From: CAWDDA01 sp963813345
Lineage (GTDB): Bacteria; Acidobacteriota; Blastocatellia; RBC074
DNA: 64,000 bases
Assembly: GCA_963813345.1 (NCBI GenBank)
Contig: CAWEYR010000004.1
Span: 248,001 to 312,000, forward strand
Reading direction: 5' to 3'
Positions 45,889 to 56,689 of this stretch are shown in pieces; the first letter of the stretch is position 1, and each line of letters starts with the position of its first letter. The notes under the pieces are model-generated. The model was not told the DNA's origin and made no database searches. It saw only the letters and a list, made by a program, of their open reading frames with translations. The position numbers and the translations under genes are program-made.

Positions 45889-46870
45889 GCCGACGCAGGA
45901 TGCCCCCGATATCCTCATCGGAGTCGACTTCGGCAGTCAGCATATTCGAACTGGCGCGATCACTCCGGCAGGCGACCTCATTGAGTTGCGGCGCGAACAG
46001 CAAGACACCCAAGCTTCAGCTGTAAGTGCCAGAGCTCTCGCAGATCAAGTCCTCGCTGCGGCTGACAAGATTCTCAAAGAATACTCCGGTAAATCAAAAG
46101 TCCTCGCGATCGGCGTTGGATTCCCGGGCCTCGTCAACCACGCAAACTTCCGGATCGTCAATCTTCCGCAAGCCCCGGGCCTGGTCGGAATCAATCTTTA
46201 TGACGAGTTCCAGAAAGCCTTCGGGCTGCCCGTCTATTTTGAGAATGATGCAAATGCTGCCGCTTATGCCGAGATGACCAAAGGTGTCGCGAAGGGCGAG
46301 ACCGATTGGCTCTACCTTCACATCGGAGATGGCGTCGGAGCAGGGCTGGTTCTGGATGGTAAGTTACGTCGTGGCAAGTCAGGATACGCAGGCGAAATAG
46401 GACACATCAACATCGATCCCGAGGGTCTCGAATGCGCATGCGGAAGCTTCGGTTGTCTCGAGACAATGGCTTCGGAATCAAATATCGTTCGGCGAACGCG
46501 CCTTCGATTGAAGAAGGATGCGACGTCTTCGCTTTCGCGGCTGGGTGCGGTCGGCGGTTTCACCTACGAGCAACTGGTCTCAACTGCGGTCGCGGGTGAC
46601 GACTTTGCGCGGATGATGCTCGAGCGCACAGGTCATTTCATCGGCCGGCCTGTTGCCGGGGTAATCAATCTTCTCAATCTCTCGCTTGTTGCGATCGGTG
46701 GAGCGCCTGATGCAAGGCCATTTCTGGCGGCTGCCATTGCTGCGGAAACACAGAGTCGCTCATTCGCTCCGGCCTACGATGATTGCAGGATCATCCCAGC
46801 CGAGCTCGGTGATGAAGCCGTTGTCACCGGTGCCGCTCTCCTCGCACAACGCGAACTCAGTCAGCGATAG
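45887..46870 (+). CDS. ROK family sugar kinase / glucokinase-like
   Basis: 327 residues. The ATP-binding phosphate-1 loop is LIGVDFGSQHIRTGAI; further blocks are IGVGFPGLVN, PVYFENDANAAAYAEM (catalytic Asp region), YLHIGDGVGAGLVLDGKL, and the ROK zinc site GHINIDPEGLECACGSFGCLE (His plus three Cys). The lack of an N-terminal helix-turn-helix makes it a kinase-type rather than a repressor-type ROK protein. Glucose or N-acetyl sugar phosphorylation is likely but not proved. The ATG sits in an AT-rich palindrome without a clear ribosome site. Confidence 0.9.
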   Translation: MPTQDAPDILIGVDFGSQHIRTGAITPAGDLIELRREQQDTQASAVSARALADQVLAAADKILKEYSGKSKVLAIGVGFPGLVNHANFRIVNLPQAPGLVGINLYDEFQKAFGLPVYFENDANAAAYAEMTKGVAKGETDWLYLHIGDGVGAGLVLDGKLRRGKSGYAGEIGHINIDPEGLECACGSFGCLETMASESNIVRRTRLRLKKDATSSLSRLGAVGGFTYEQLVSTAVAGDDFARMMLERTGHFIGRPVAGVINLLNLSLVAIGGAPDARPFLAAAIAAETQSRSFAPAYDDCRIIPAELGDEAVVTGAALLAQRELSQR

Positions 46871-46890
46871 TAAGTTACAACTTACCTACC

Positions 46891-47628
46891 TTACTTGATC
46901 TCCCCCGCAGCCCATTTGATGGTGTTTACCATCATTGTCTGATACCAGTCCGACTGCCAGACATCCGGTCTGTGACCGAGAGCATTGTAGTAGACGCGAC
47001 CTTTGCCGTACTGCCGGTACCACACAAGCGGAAAACTTGAAGCTTTGATCCCCTGCTTCGTCATATCAGTTTTCGACGTGTCGAGGCTTACCAGAACCTT
47101 CACCTTGTCAGGTGCAAACTGTTTGAACTGGTATATCTCTTCCTTCAACTTGATCGATTCGGGCATGTGCTTCGTCGTTGGATGAGTTCTGTCATCAGCT
47201 TTGATCGTGACCTCGGTGTCCTGAGTCCATGGATGTCCATCAAAGTACCCGTTGATCATCTCTCCATATTCCGGCCATTGATAGAAGGTGTCGGTAGCGC
47301 TGTGAATTCCAACAAAGCCTTTGCCCGATTTGATGAAATCGAGAAGTGCGGTCTTCTGCGATGCCGAGAGTGGAAGCTCGCCGGTCGTATAGAAGACGAC
47401 TACATCTGTGTTGGCCAGAGCCTGCGGCGTAATGGCGCGGTCCGCCATATGAGTGAGCTTCACTTCAAAGCCATGTTTCGCGCCAAGCTCCTCCATCACG
47501 GTTTCAGATTCATGAAGAACCTGATGTTTGAATCCCTTACATTGCGTAACGTACAACACGCGTGCGGGGTTCATTGGAGCGAGGATCATCGCCGAGAGGG
47601 TGACGAAGAGAAAGAGAATGGTTTTCAT
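46891..47628 (-). CDS. Secreted ThuA-domain protein
   Basis: 245 residues from the ATG at 47628, where a signal peptide begins (KTILFLFVTLSAMILAP). The ThuA fold, related to glutamine amidotransferases, shows RVLYVTQCKGFKHQV, NTDVVVFYTTGELPLS, FIKSGKGFVGIHSATDTFYQ, GYFDGHPWTQ and PLVWYRQYGKGRVYYNALGH. ThuA-type proteins take part in disaccharide use (trehalose 3-keto pathway). It starts 17 bp after the sugar isomerase gene and is probably its operon partner, so a keto-sugar catabolic step is a fair inference. Confidence 0.88.
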   Translation of the reverse strand: MKTILFLFVTLSAMILAPMNPARVLYVTQCKGFKHQVLHESETVMEELGAKHGFEVKLTHMADRAITPQALANTDVVVFYTTGELPLSASQKTALLDFIKSGKGFVGIHSATDTFYQWPEYGEMINGYFDGHPWTQDTEVTIKADDRTHPTTKHMPESIKLKEEIYQFKQFAPDKVKVLVSLDTSKTDMTKQGIKASSFPLVWYRQYGKGRVYYNALGHRPDVWQSDWYQTMMVNTIKWAAGEIK

Positions 47629-47645
47629 AGAGATTCTTTCGAGAT

Positions 47646-48887
47646 TCAAGAACGATATGCCTGTCTTCCAACTCCCTGAACGGGGATGCCCTGCGCTCCG
47701 AGCACTTCGCTTTGAAGTGCGTACATGCACGCGGCAGCCTCGTCGATCTTTCGGGTGAACGCGATTGAGCCCTCGAGAATCGGTTTGAGCTTCTCCTTAT
47801 CCTGTATTCTCGCCTTCGGGTATTCGTGTTCGACTATCAGATACGTGTTTGCGACATCAAGGTCCAACAACTCTCGAGCGGCAAGCTGGTGATCCAGCCA
47901 GTCCACTGTCCGGTTCTGAAGGTACGCCAGCGGATCGTGGCGTGCCGTGCCCGGAAGCTCGTGCTCGCACAGAATCACCTGCTTCTTCCACGCGTTCGCC
48001 TGATCGGCAGGATTCGATGATGGCTCCCCGCCAATCCAGTCGCCTCGCTCGACCGTTTGACCACCATATCCCCAACCCGAAACGCCCTTCGCATCTATGA
48101 CCTGGCCCTTGACGTGGAAACCACCTATCAGGAAGTTGTAGCCCTCGTCCTTCAAATACTGAAAGATTGATCGCGTGTCCTGTCCCATGAGAATTGCGTG
48201 CGACGGGTCATAGTGGATCCGGAAGTTATCGCCTACTCCATGCCTTTCGCAGATGCGATGCAGGGCAATCCATGTACCTGGAGTGTAGGCGATGTTGTTA
48301 TGAAAGTTGTCGCCCACCGTCCAACCGGGCATCGGGCACTGCTCATTTCGGTAGACCAGGCCGCGTGCCTTGGCCTCTTTCAGAATCGGGATGAAGTTCT
48401 CTTCAAAATCGAGCAGGTTCTGATCCATCGAGTGGTGCTGGTTGCGGCCGACAAATCCGCAGACTGCATCGACTCCAAGCAGCACGGCGGTTTCCATCGC
48501 ACGCAGCATGAAATCAAACTTCTTCTGTCTGATCGTCGGATCATCGTGGAGCATGTTGTCGAAATACCCGACATCAGAAATGCCGATCTTATACTCTTGC
48601 AGAACCGCTTCCACCCGCCGCGCTCGCTCTTTTGTGAATGGCTGTCTGAGGTCGAGTGTATTCGCTACCGGATCAAGCATCGCTTCAGCCGGTATATCGG
48701 ACTCAGTTGGATGCAGAGCAGACGAGAGCTGAATGTAGTCGGCACCCAGCTCGCGCGCGAACCGTACCCACTCCTCGATCGCGAGATCCGGATCCGGGTC
48801 TCTCTTTTCGCGCGGCGTCAACTCCTGAAGTGCCGCCGTCAGCACTCCTACTTTCATGAATTTCGGGTCGAATGGTTTTAGCGCCAT
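47646..48887 (-). CDS. Sugar phosphate isomerase/epimerase family TIM barrel
   Basis: 413 residues. Xylose-isomerase-like barrel: MKVGVLTAALQEL, ELGADYIQLSSALHPTE, VAVLQEYKIGISDVGYFDN-like strand, GVDAVCGFVGRNQ, NFRIHYDPSHAILMGQD (metal ligands), FHVKGQVIDAKG, and a C-terminal VEHEYP. Relatives act as epimerases, isomerases or 3-keto-glycoside enzymes. No signal peptide is visible. It is paired with the secreted ThuA protein downstream. Substrate unknown. The frame is intact. Confidence 0.85.
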   Translation of the reverse strand: MALKPFDPKFMKVGVLTAALQELTPREKRDPDPDLAIEEWVRFARELGADYIQLSSALHPTESDIPAEAMLDPVANTLDLRQPFTKERARRVEAVLQEYKIGISDVGYFDNMLHDDPTIRQKKFDFMLRAMETAVLLGVDAVCGFVGRNQHHSMDQNLLDFEENFIPILKEAKARGLVYRNEQCPMPGWTVGDNFHNNIAYTPGTWIALHRICERHGVGDNFRIHYDPSHAILMGQDTRSIFQYLKDEGYNFLIGGFHVKGQVIDAKGVSGWGYGGQTVERGDWIGGEPSSNPADQANAWKKQVILCEHELPGTARHDPLAYLQNRTVDWLDHQLAARELLDLDVANTYLIVEHEYPKARIQDKEKLKPILEGSIAFTRKIDEAAACMYALQSEVLGAQGIPVQGVGRQAYRS

Positions 48888-48901
48888 GGTATTTGCCTTC
48901 C

Positions 48902-49068
48902 GGTCAGTGGTCAGTGGTCAGTGGTCAGTGGTCAGTGGTCAGCGCAGTGGTCAGTTTGAGTTCAAGACGTTTAGCTTGCAGTTGAAAAGTTCCAACTCTG
49001 CAAGCTAAAGCTTGAACTCTGCTGACCACTGACCACTGACCACTGACCACTGACCACTGACCACTAAC
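48902..49068. repeat. Nested palindrome with tandem GTCAGTG heptads, GAGTTCAAGC family, copy 3
   Basis: The outer left arm is five direct heptads of GTCAGTG (with one variant); the outer right arm is six of the complement CACTGAC/TGACCAC. The core is TTTGAGTTCAAGACGTTTAG.. and ..CTAAAGCTTGAACTC, around a small central hairpin with CAAC. It is the only copy in this family with a clean tandem array. It lies between the isomerase start and the MutS-like stop. Confidence 0.9.
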
Positions 49069-49093
49069 CACCAAACTCTACGCGTTCTCCGCG

Positions 49094-50859
49094 TTAGACA
49101 TCAAGTCCGACAGCCCGCATCAGCTCGAGTGCGTTGCTCTTTTTGACTACACCCGGACGCATCCGATAGTCGAACGACAGTCTGCCATCTTCCAGGTGAT
49201 CTTCGAAGTGCACGTTCTCCGCGATGTCCGTCAAAGCCAGATCGTGCGTTGTCAGCAGCCCGATTGCACCGCGGTTGATCAATCCCCTCACTACCTTTTC
49301 TGCGCCAACCCTCCGGTCGTGCGAATTTGTGCCACTCAGGATTTCGTCAAGAAGAAAAAGTACCGGCAGATCGTTATTCGTCAACTCGACGATCTGACGC
49401 AAGCGAGTGATCTCAGCGTAGAAGCGCGAGCTACCCTCCTGAAGTGAATCCAGAATGTGAATCGAAGCGCCGATCGCGAGCGGCGACAGCCGCAGACGTT
49501 TTGCTCTCACGGGTGCTCCCGCCTGGGCGAGCACCGCGTTGATTCCGACAGTTCTTAGCAGCGTGCTCTTGCCTGACATGTTCGAGCCGCTGACGACCAG
49601 CGCAGGCTGTACAGGGTTTTCGCTCGTCAGCGACACATCATTCGAAATCGCCCGGGTTCGCGGAAGCAAAGGATGAGCAATGCCAACTCCTTCGTATAAA
49701 GCTCGATCTGAAGTGAGCTCCGGGAACGGATCATCGGGATGCTCAAAGCTGTAGGCTGCGATCGAGGCAAGCGCTTCGAACTCAGCTACTATTTCGATCC
49801 ATACACGTATTTCCTGTCCCCACCGCTGTCTCCAACGTTCGATCGCGAATGCAAGCTGTGCAGGAATGAGCAGGACAAATGCCAGCGGTCCGAAGAGAAC
49901 GTTCTTCGTCGAATCGAGAATCTCGAGTATTCGGTAGAGTCTTGCGATTTCGTGCGAAGGCGATGCGCTCAGCCGTGAAGCGAGGGAAGTCAAGCGACTC
50001 GATGAGAACTTCTCGCGTTCAATACGCGCGAGAATCTCACCCAGAAGCCGGAGATCGCGCCGCGGCAATTCAATCTCTGTTATGACCTTGAAACACGCTG
50101 ACGCACAATAAACAGAAAGAGAAGTTCTGCGAGCAGCATCGTGAGCGCGAGCCAGCGAAGCCCAAGAACCAGCCACAGAATTATCGAAACAAACGTCGCT
50201 GACCCAAGCACCAGCGCAATTGCAGGCAGCGCCCTTGCGAAGTGAATCGGAGGGGCGCTGCCCCACGCTATCAATTCGCGAGGATGGACGCTTGCGCGAA
50301 CATCGGCGCCCAGCAACGCAAGCTCTTCGCGCAGATCGAGTCTGGGTCGCAATTCGATCACTGCAGATTGACGTTCGCGAATCTCATCGATTGAGGCAGG
50401 CTTTAAAAGCCAGCCTGCCAGCATCTCTTCGCCCCCGCTTGTGCGCGTCGTAGAAAGCAGTTCGAAGAGAGACCCACGTCCGAAGAGATCGAGATCTTCT
50501 GAATAGAGATGAGTACGGTCGGCAAAGCGCTCGCCAGTGTCCCCCGTTCCAGCCCATCGATCTTCGATGCGGGCCATGCCTCGCTCGTAGAAAGCAACAG
50601 AGCGTGTAGCGAGCTCGACCGCACGGCGCACGCGCTCGTGAGCGGCCATTAATCCAATAAAGATGACGACAGGCGGAATCAACCAGAGTGGTGAGGTCCA
50701 TCCGGCAAGACTTGAGAAAACCAGTGCTATTCCTGCGGTAAAAACGACTCGCCGCCACGTCCAGAACAGCCGGCTGCGAGCCTCTTCTTTCGAGAGCCGG
50801 TCGCGCCGCAGCCTGAGTCGTTCAGCGTACTCTGCTCGTGGATCAACTCGCTCGGTCAC
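49094..50859 (-). CDS. Membrane-anchored MutS-like ATPase, one frameshift
   Basis: About 588 residues. N-terminal paired membrane helices (FTAGIALVFSSLAGWTSPLW; PPVVIFIGLMAAHERV), a helical core with DLDLFGRGSLFELLSTTRTSGGEEMLAGWL as in MutS domain III, two more hydrophobic stretches, then the MutS ATPase: Walker A VVSGSNMSGKSTLLRT, YAEITRLRQI, Walker B LFLLDEILSGTNSHDR, LLTTHDLAL. It lacks the mismatch-binding domain, so it is not repair MutS. The frame breaks near 50085. The GTG start overlaps the upstream S9 stop as GTGA. Function unknown. Confidence 0.85.
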
Positions 50860-52995
50860 TTGCTTGTATTGCCAGCTCGAGGTGTTTCGGATCGCGGGCC
50901 GGCGTTCTTCACAAACCGATCCAGAAAGTCGGCAGACGCGCGGAAAATCTCAAGCCAGTGACGATGGAGAAGGAAGTCATGCACCTCATCGGGATAGACG
51001 ATCAGCTCGAAATGCACTTTTTGCTCGCGCAGTCTCTGCACCAGATCGACCGTTTGTGAGAATGCAACATTGCGGTCATCGTCACCATGAACCAGCAAGA
51101 CTGGCGAACGCCATTTCGATACCGAGTTGATAGGTGAAGATTCACGGGCAATGCGTTGCGCGTCGCGATCGTTGTAGTCGATCCAGGGTGAAGTCGAAAT
51201 TCGGAGCGACCAGTCGTGCACTCCGTGAATGTCGACGCCGGCCGCAAACAGATCGGAATTGCGCGCAAGACCCATAGCCGTCAGGAAGCCGCCATAGCTT
51301 CCACCCCAAAGACCAATTCGTGCCGGATCCACATCGGCCCGCGAACGAAGATACATCCCGGCGTTCACTATATCCTCGTACTCGGCCGCTCCACGCGCGC
51401 CGCGGTTCTTCGCTTCGCGGAACGAACGGCCATACATTATTCCTGCTCGATAGTTGACCGACAGCACGATATAGCCGCGGCTCGCCAGGTACTGATTGAA
51501 TGCGTAACGCATTGTGATAATAGAAGCGGTTGTGCCACCCAAGCATCATCTGACGTGCAGGACCGCCGTGCATGAAGATCACGGCAGGCATGCGCGTGGC
51601 TCTCTGAGCAGTTGGAGGACGAAACAGTTGAGCGTGAATCGCAATGCCATCCGGACCCTTGAACATGATCTGCTCGGGCACGACAAGCGCGGCTGCGGGG
51701 AAATCAGCGGGCAACAACTCCGGCGCGAGAGCGTTGGCTTTAGCCGTGCTCTGTGCATCGCCTGCCAGTGGCCGCACGAAAGGCATCGCCGGACGGCGCG
51801 CGTCTGAAGCAGCGTAGAACAGGTGTTTCCCATCGCCCGTGATCGACGGACTCCATTCGATACCTGCGCCCGAAGTGATTGCTACGTTCGCTCCGCCGAG
51901 TACAGGCACGCGCGCGAGATGTCTCCGGTCTATGTCACCGCAGTTCGATGAATAGATTATCTCGCGCCGATCTGGCGTGAACGTTGCGTTTTCGAACTCA
52001 CAATTTGCCGGCGTGATTGCCAGAGCATCTCCGCCCTTTGCCGGCAGCGAATAAAGCCGCATCCAGCCATCCATCTCAGATGCAAAAACCAAACGATCAT
52101 TTGCCGCCCACTGAAGAAGAGCTTCACCGGCGATTCGTGGAGGCGAAGCGTTCAAGTCGATCGCGCTCCGCCAGACTTCGCGAATTGTGCCTGAAGCAAC
52201 ATCGGCGGTAATGATCGTCCATGGGTCCGGCTGATCGTCGACCAGCGGGCGAGGCCGCGCGCCGCGGGCCGGCTGTCTGATGAATGCCAGAGCCTTTCCA
52301 TCGGGCGACCATCGTGGAGTCGAATCCCGATCAACTGAAGGTGAAATGTAGCGAATACTCTCTTTTGCTGGATCGAAGACGGCGACGTAGCTCTGGGCGC
52401 CGCGCCGGCTTACAAAGGCCAGCAAGCTGCCATCAGGTGACCACGCGGGTGATCCGTTATCTCCTCGCACAGCGAACAGAGGGTGTGGCTCTGATCCTTC
52501 AGCAATCGAAACAACCCAGAGTTGTCCTTCCTTCGAGAAAACGATCTGATCGCCAGTCGGCGATGGCACCGGATCGCGACCGCCTGCGAGCTGACGAATC
52601 CCGCCATCATCGAATGCGACGGCGAAGATTGTCTGGCGGGTTCCGCGAGGATCGCTTGTTGGATTTGGGATTTCGCCACTCTGGTTTTCGTTGCCGCCGC
52701 GCACAAAAATCACCCAGCGGCCGTCGTGCGTGAACGTGAGCTGAGTCAGATCCTGTCCGTCGTCATCCTGGAACTGAGTCAATTGGCGCGCTTTGAAACC
52801 GGGACCTTCAGCGACCCAGACATTGCGGCGCCCATTCGCTTTGAAGACCCAGGCGATCCTTGCTCCGCTTCGAGCTGAGACGAGCTCAGACGGAAACGGC
52901 GAGCTGAGCACCTGTTCGAGACTAAAGGGCCGGCCATTATCCTGCAAAAGCGTTGCCAACAGCAGCACGGGTGATATAAGTAGTTGCAGATTCAT
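50856..52995 (-). CDS. Secreted S9 prolyl-oligopeptidase family peptidase, one frameshift
   Basis: About 712 residues from ATG 52995, which opens a signal peptide (NLQLLISPVLLLATLLQ). The propeller has blades such as FTHDGRWVIFVRGGN, WSPDGSLLAFVSRRG and WSPDGKALAFIRQ. The catalytic domain has FMHGGPARQM, SVNYRAGIMYGRSF, the Ser in WGGSYGGFLTAMG, Asp in VHGDDDRNV and His in PDEVHDFLLH. The frame breaks near 51520 in NRFYYHN / YAFNQYLASRGY; the span is 3n+1. It overlaps the MutS-like gene by 4 bp, so the two are translationally coupled; I know of no functional link. Confidence 0.9.
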
Positions 52996-53053
52996 GCGGG
53001 AGATTATAACTCGCGCAGGTACAACGTACCCACGTCTCACAAGGAGAGAGCAT

Positions 53054-54621
53054 ATGGATCGTCGCACGTTTCTCGCCTCGTCTGCCGCTGCCTTTGCTCT
53101 GCGATTCATCGAGAACACGAACCAGAACACGAACACTCCGTTAGTGACCACGAGGTCAGGCAAAGTTCGGGGACGCAAGGCTGGCGAAGTACATTCATTC
53201 AAGGGCATTCCGTACGGCGCGCCAACAGGAGGCACAAATCGTTTTATGCCTCCTAAGCCGCCCGAAGCCCTGGAACGGCATGCGCGATACATTTGAGTTT
53301 GGGCCCTATGCGCCTCAGTCGAATCGGCCACGAGGCGTGAAGCAGCGCGAGTACTTCAGAATTCTGGGAGCGACCAAACCCGGGGATATCAGCGAAGATT
53401 GTCTATACCTCAATGTATGGACCCCCGGGGTTAACGATGGTCGAAAGAGGCCGGTTCTCGTGTGGTTTCATGGAGGCGGCTTCGATCAGGGAACGGGCGG
53501 CTCAATCGGCTACGATGGCGCACGCCTGGCTGAGGCGCACGACGTGGTCGTCGTAACCTTGAATCATCGATTGAATGCTCTTGGCTATCTCTTTCTTGGC
53601 GATGTGGGCGGAGCAGATTTCGCCGGCGTGGCAAATGTTGGGCAACTGGATCTGGTATTGGCACTCGAATGGGTACGAGACAGCATCGGCAATTTTGGCG
53701 GTGATCCCGGCAATGTCCTCATCTTTGGCCAGTCCGGTGGAGGTGCGAAGGTCTCGACAATTCTCGGCATGCCTGCGGCAAAAGGTTTGTATCACCGCGC
53801 TGTCATACAAAGCGGGGCGAGTGTTGGCGGTACTCCACGCGATTCTAGCAAGCAAGACCGCCGAGACTTTGATGAAAGAGCTTGGCCTGAAGCCGGGGCA
53901 GGGACGTGAACTTCAGAAGGTTCCCCTGGAACAGCTGATGGCAGCAGGCAATCGTGCCCGATTTGGTCCAGTCGTGGATGGAAAGATTCTTCCCGCCAAC
54001 CAGTTCAATCCCGTTGCAACTCCGATCTCAGCTGATATTCCGGTGATAGTCGGATACACACGAACCGAGCGAACGGTCTATCAGATCGATGACCCATCGT
54101 ATGGTCAGTTGGACGAAGCTGGTTTGCTTGATAACACAAAGAGGATCTTTGGCGCGTCTACTGAGAAGTTGATCGAGTCGTATCGTAAGAAGAGTCCAAA
54201 GGCGACACCATTCGAGATATCGACAAACATCAGTACTGACATCCAGGCCATGAGCTCCATTCGGATTGCAGAGCGGAGAGCTGCGCTCGGAAAAGCTTCG
54301 ACCTGGTTGTATGTTTTCGCGTGGGAAACTCCTGTCATGGGGTTGAGGTCGCCGCACACGCTTGAGATTCCGTTTGTCTTCAACAATCTGGATGTGAGCG
54401 AGAGTATGGTCGGCAAAGTGAATGAAGAGATGAGGAAGCTCGAGGCGGCGACGGCAGGCGCATGGGCCGGGCTGGCTCGCTCCGGCAGTCCTAATCACAA
54501 GGGCCTGCCGAATTGGCCTGCATACACCCCGGAAAACCGCGCCGTAATGATTTTCGATTCGCCGTGCCGCGTTGAAATCGATCCAACAGGCGAGGTCCGA
54601 GAGTTACTTGACCGAATGTAA
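53054..54621 (+). CDS. Type B carboxylesterase, Tat-type signal, two frameshifts
   Basis: About 522 codons. ATG with AAGGAGAGAG upstream. DRRTFLASSAAAFALRF looks like a twin-arginine signal. Motifs: FKGIPYGAPTGG, EDCLYLNVWTPG, WFHGGGFDQGTGGS (oxyanion hole), NHRLNALGYLFLGD, NFGGDPGNVLIFGQSGGGAK (nucleophile Ser in GQSGG), and the catalytic His in SPHTLEIPFVFNN. Frames break near 53280 and near 53840. It should hydrolyse carboxylic esters outside the cytoplasm. It leads a plus-strand run with the cyclase gene (30-bp gap). Confidence 0.88.
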
Positions 54622-54651
54622 TCCAAATCAGGCATCGACAAGGTAAAGATT

Positions 54652-55629
<978 letters not shown>

Positions 55630-55632
55630 CGT

Positions 55633-56097
55633 ATGTTCTGTCCAGAGTGCGGAATAGCTTTGCCACGGCGAATGAAGTACTGCAATCAATGCGGTGCTCA
55701 ATTGGCCAACAAAGATGAATCTGTCTCAGCAACGGAAAAGCGCTTTGACGATTATTTGGAAGGTCTCTTCTGGGTCGCGGCCCTCGGGTTGGGCATGGTC
55801 CTGGGCGGAATGATTGTCATCAAGGAGGTACTCGATTTGAGCCAAACGGTCATTGTGGGCTACGGTGCCCTGAGTGCGGCGGCATTCGTGACGGTCTTCG
55901 TCGTTAGCCTTTGGAAGACAATTCAGCTGGGACGGATTAAACGATCTAAGGAAAACATAGACGGGACAGATCTGGATACCAACAAGCTTGCCGGGTCAGC
56001 AGCCAAAGCGAGTCTCCCTGAACCCGCAAGTATTATTGAAAACACCACGCGTACGCTCGATAAGGTGCCCATCCACAATGATCGTGATTCGGGATGA
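55633..56097 (+). CDS. Zinc-ribbon membrane protein
   Basis: 154 residues starting 3 bp after the cyclase stop. The N-terminal zinc ribbon is MFCPECGIALPRRMKYCNQCG (two CxxC pairs). Two membrane helices follow at about 50-100 (FWVAALGLGMVLGGMIVIK; VGYGALSAAAFVTVFVVSLW). The cytoplasmic tail is polar with no motif. Such zinc-ribbon/two-helix proteins are common and of unknown function. The end overlaps the start of the GNAT gene by 20 bp. Confidence 0.75.
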   Translation: MFCPECGIALPRRMKYCNQCGAQLANKDESVSATEKRFDDYLEGLFWVAALGLGMVLGGMIVIKEVLDLSQTVIVGYGALSAAAFVTVFVVSLWKTIQLGRIKRSKENIDGTDLDTNKLAGSAAKASLPEPASIIENTTRTLDKVPIHNDRDSG

Positions 56098-56588
56098 GAC
56101 TGCATCAGATTACCAGGCGGTTCATCGCGTCAATGAACTTGCCTTCGGTCGACCCGACGAAGCCAATCTGGTCGACTCCTTGCGCAACGTCGCAACTGGG
56201 CTAATCTCTCTTGTCGCGGTAATGGAACTAGAGGTGGTCGGTCATATCCTTTTCAGCCACTGTCACAGTCAGTGCAGCCGACTCAGATTTTCAGGCGATC
56301 GGGCTCGCGCCACTGGCCGTTCTGCCGGAGCATCAGCGAACCGGCATCGGCAGTCATCTCGTCCGGTCTGGCCTCGCGCAATGCATGCGCGCAGGCGAGA
56401 ACATCGTATTTGTCGTGGGTCACGCGCGCTTCTATCCCAGATTCGGATTTGTCCCGGCAAGACCTCTCGGATTCGAATGCGAGTACTCAGTCCCGGACGA
56501 CGTATTTATGGTAGCGGAACTCGAGAAAGGTGCGTTGGCTGGGCGCAGTGGAATGGTCCGGTATCACACCGCTTTCGCGATGATGTAA
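56078..56588 (+). CDS. GNAT N-acetyltransferase, one frameshift
   Basis: About 169 residues from the ATG at 56078 (MIVIRDETASDYQAVHRVNE). The acetyl-CoA-binding region appears after repair of a break near 56257: AIGLAPLAVLPEHQRTGIGS (motif A, QRTGIGS), then RAGENIVFVVGHARFYPRFG and FVPARPLGFECEYSVPDD. This is the YhbS-like group of predicted N-acetyltransferases. The span is 3n+1, fitting one extra base. Substrate unknown. It overlaps the zinc-ribbon gene and ends 1 bp before a perfect palindrome. Confidence 0.85.
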
Positions 56589-56589
56589 G

Positions 56590-56681
56590 AAGGTACGTTG
56601 TACCGGCGTTTAGCCGGAATCGTTGAATTCCAGGCGTTCGGAATTCAACGATTCCGGCTAAACGCCGGTACAACGTACCTT
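56590..56681. repeat. Perfect palindrome, GTACGTTGTACCGGCGTTTAGCCGG family
   Basis: The arms at 56590-56630 and 56641-56681 are 41-bp exact inverted copies with a 10-nt loop. Each arm carries its own hairpin CCGGC-GTTTA-GCCGG. The same unit forms the core at 41990-42073, but there the central part differs. It lies between convergent GNAT and haloperoxidase genes. Confidence 0.95.
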
Positions 56682-56689
56682 AATGACTC

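Noticed and set aside
48902..49068. Tandem heptads considered as a CRISPR array
   Set aside because: Units are 7 bp with no spacers, arms are inverted, and no cas gene is present.
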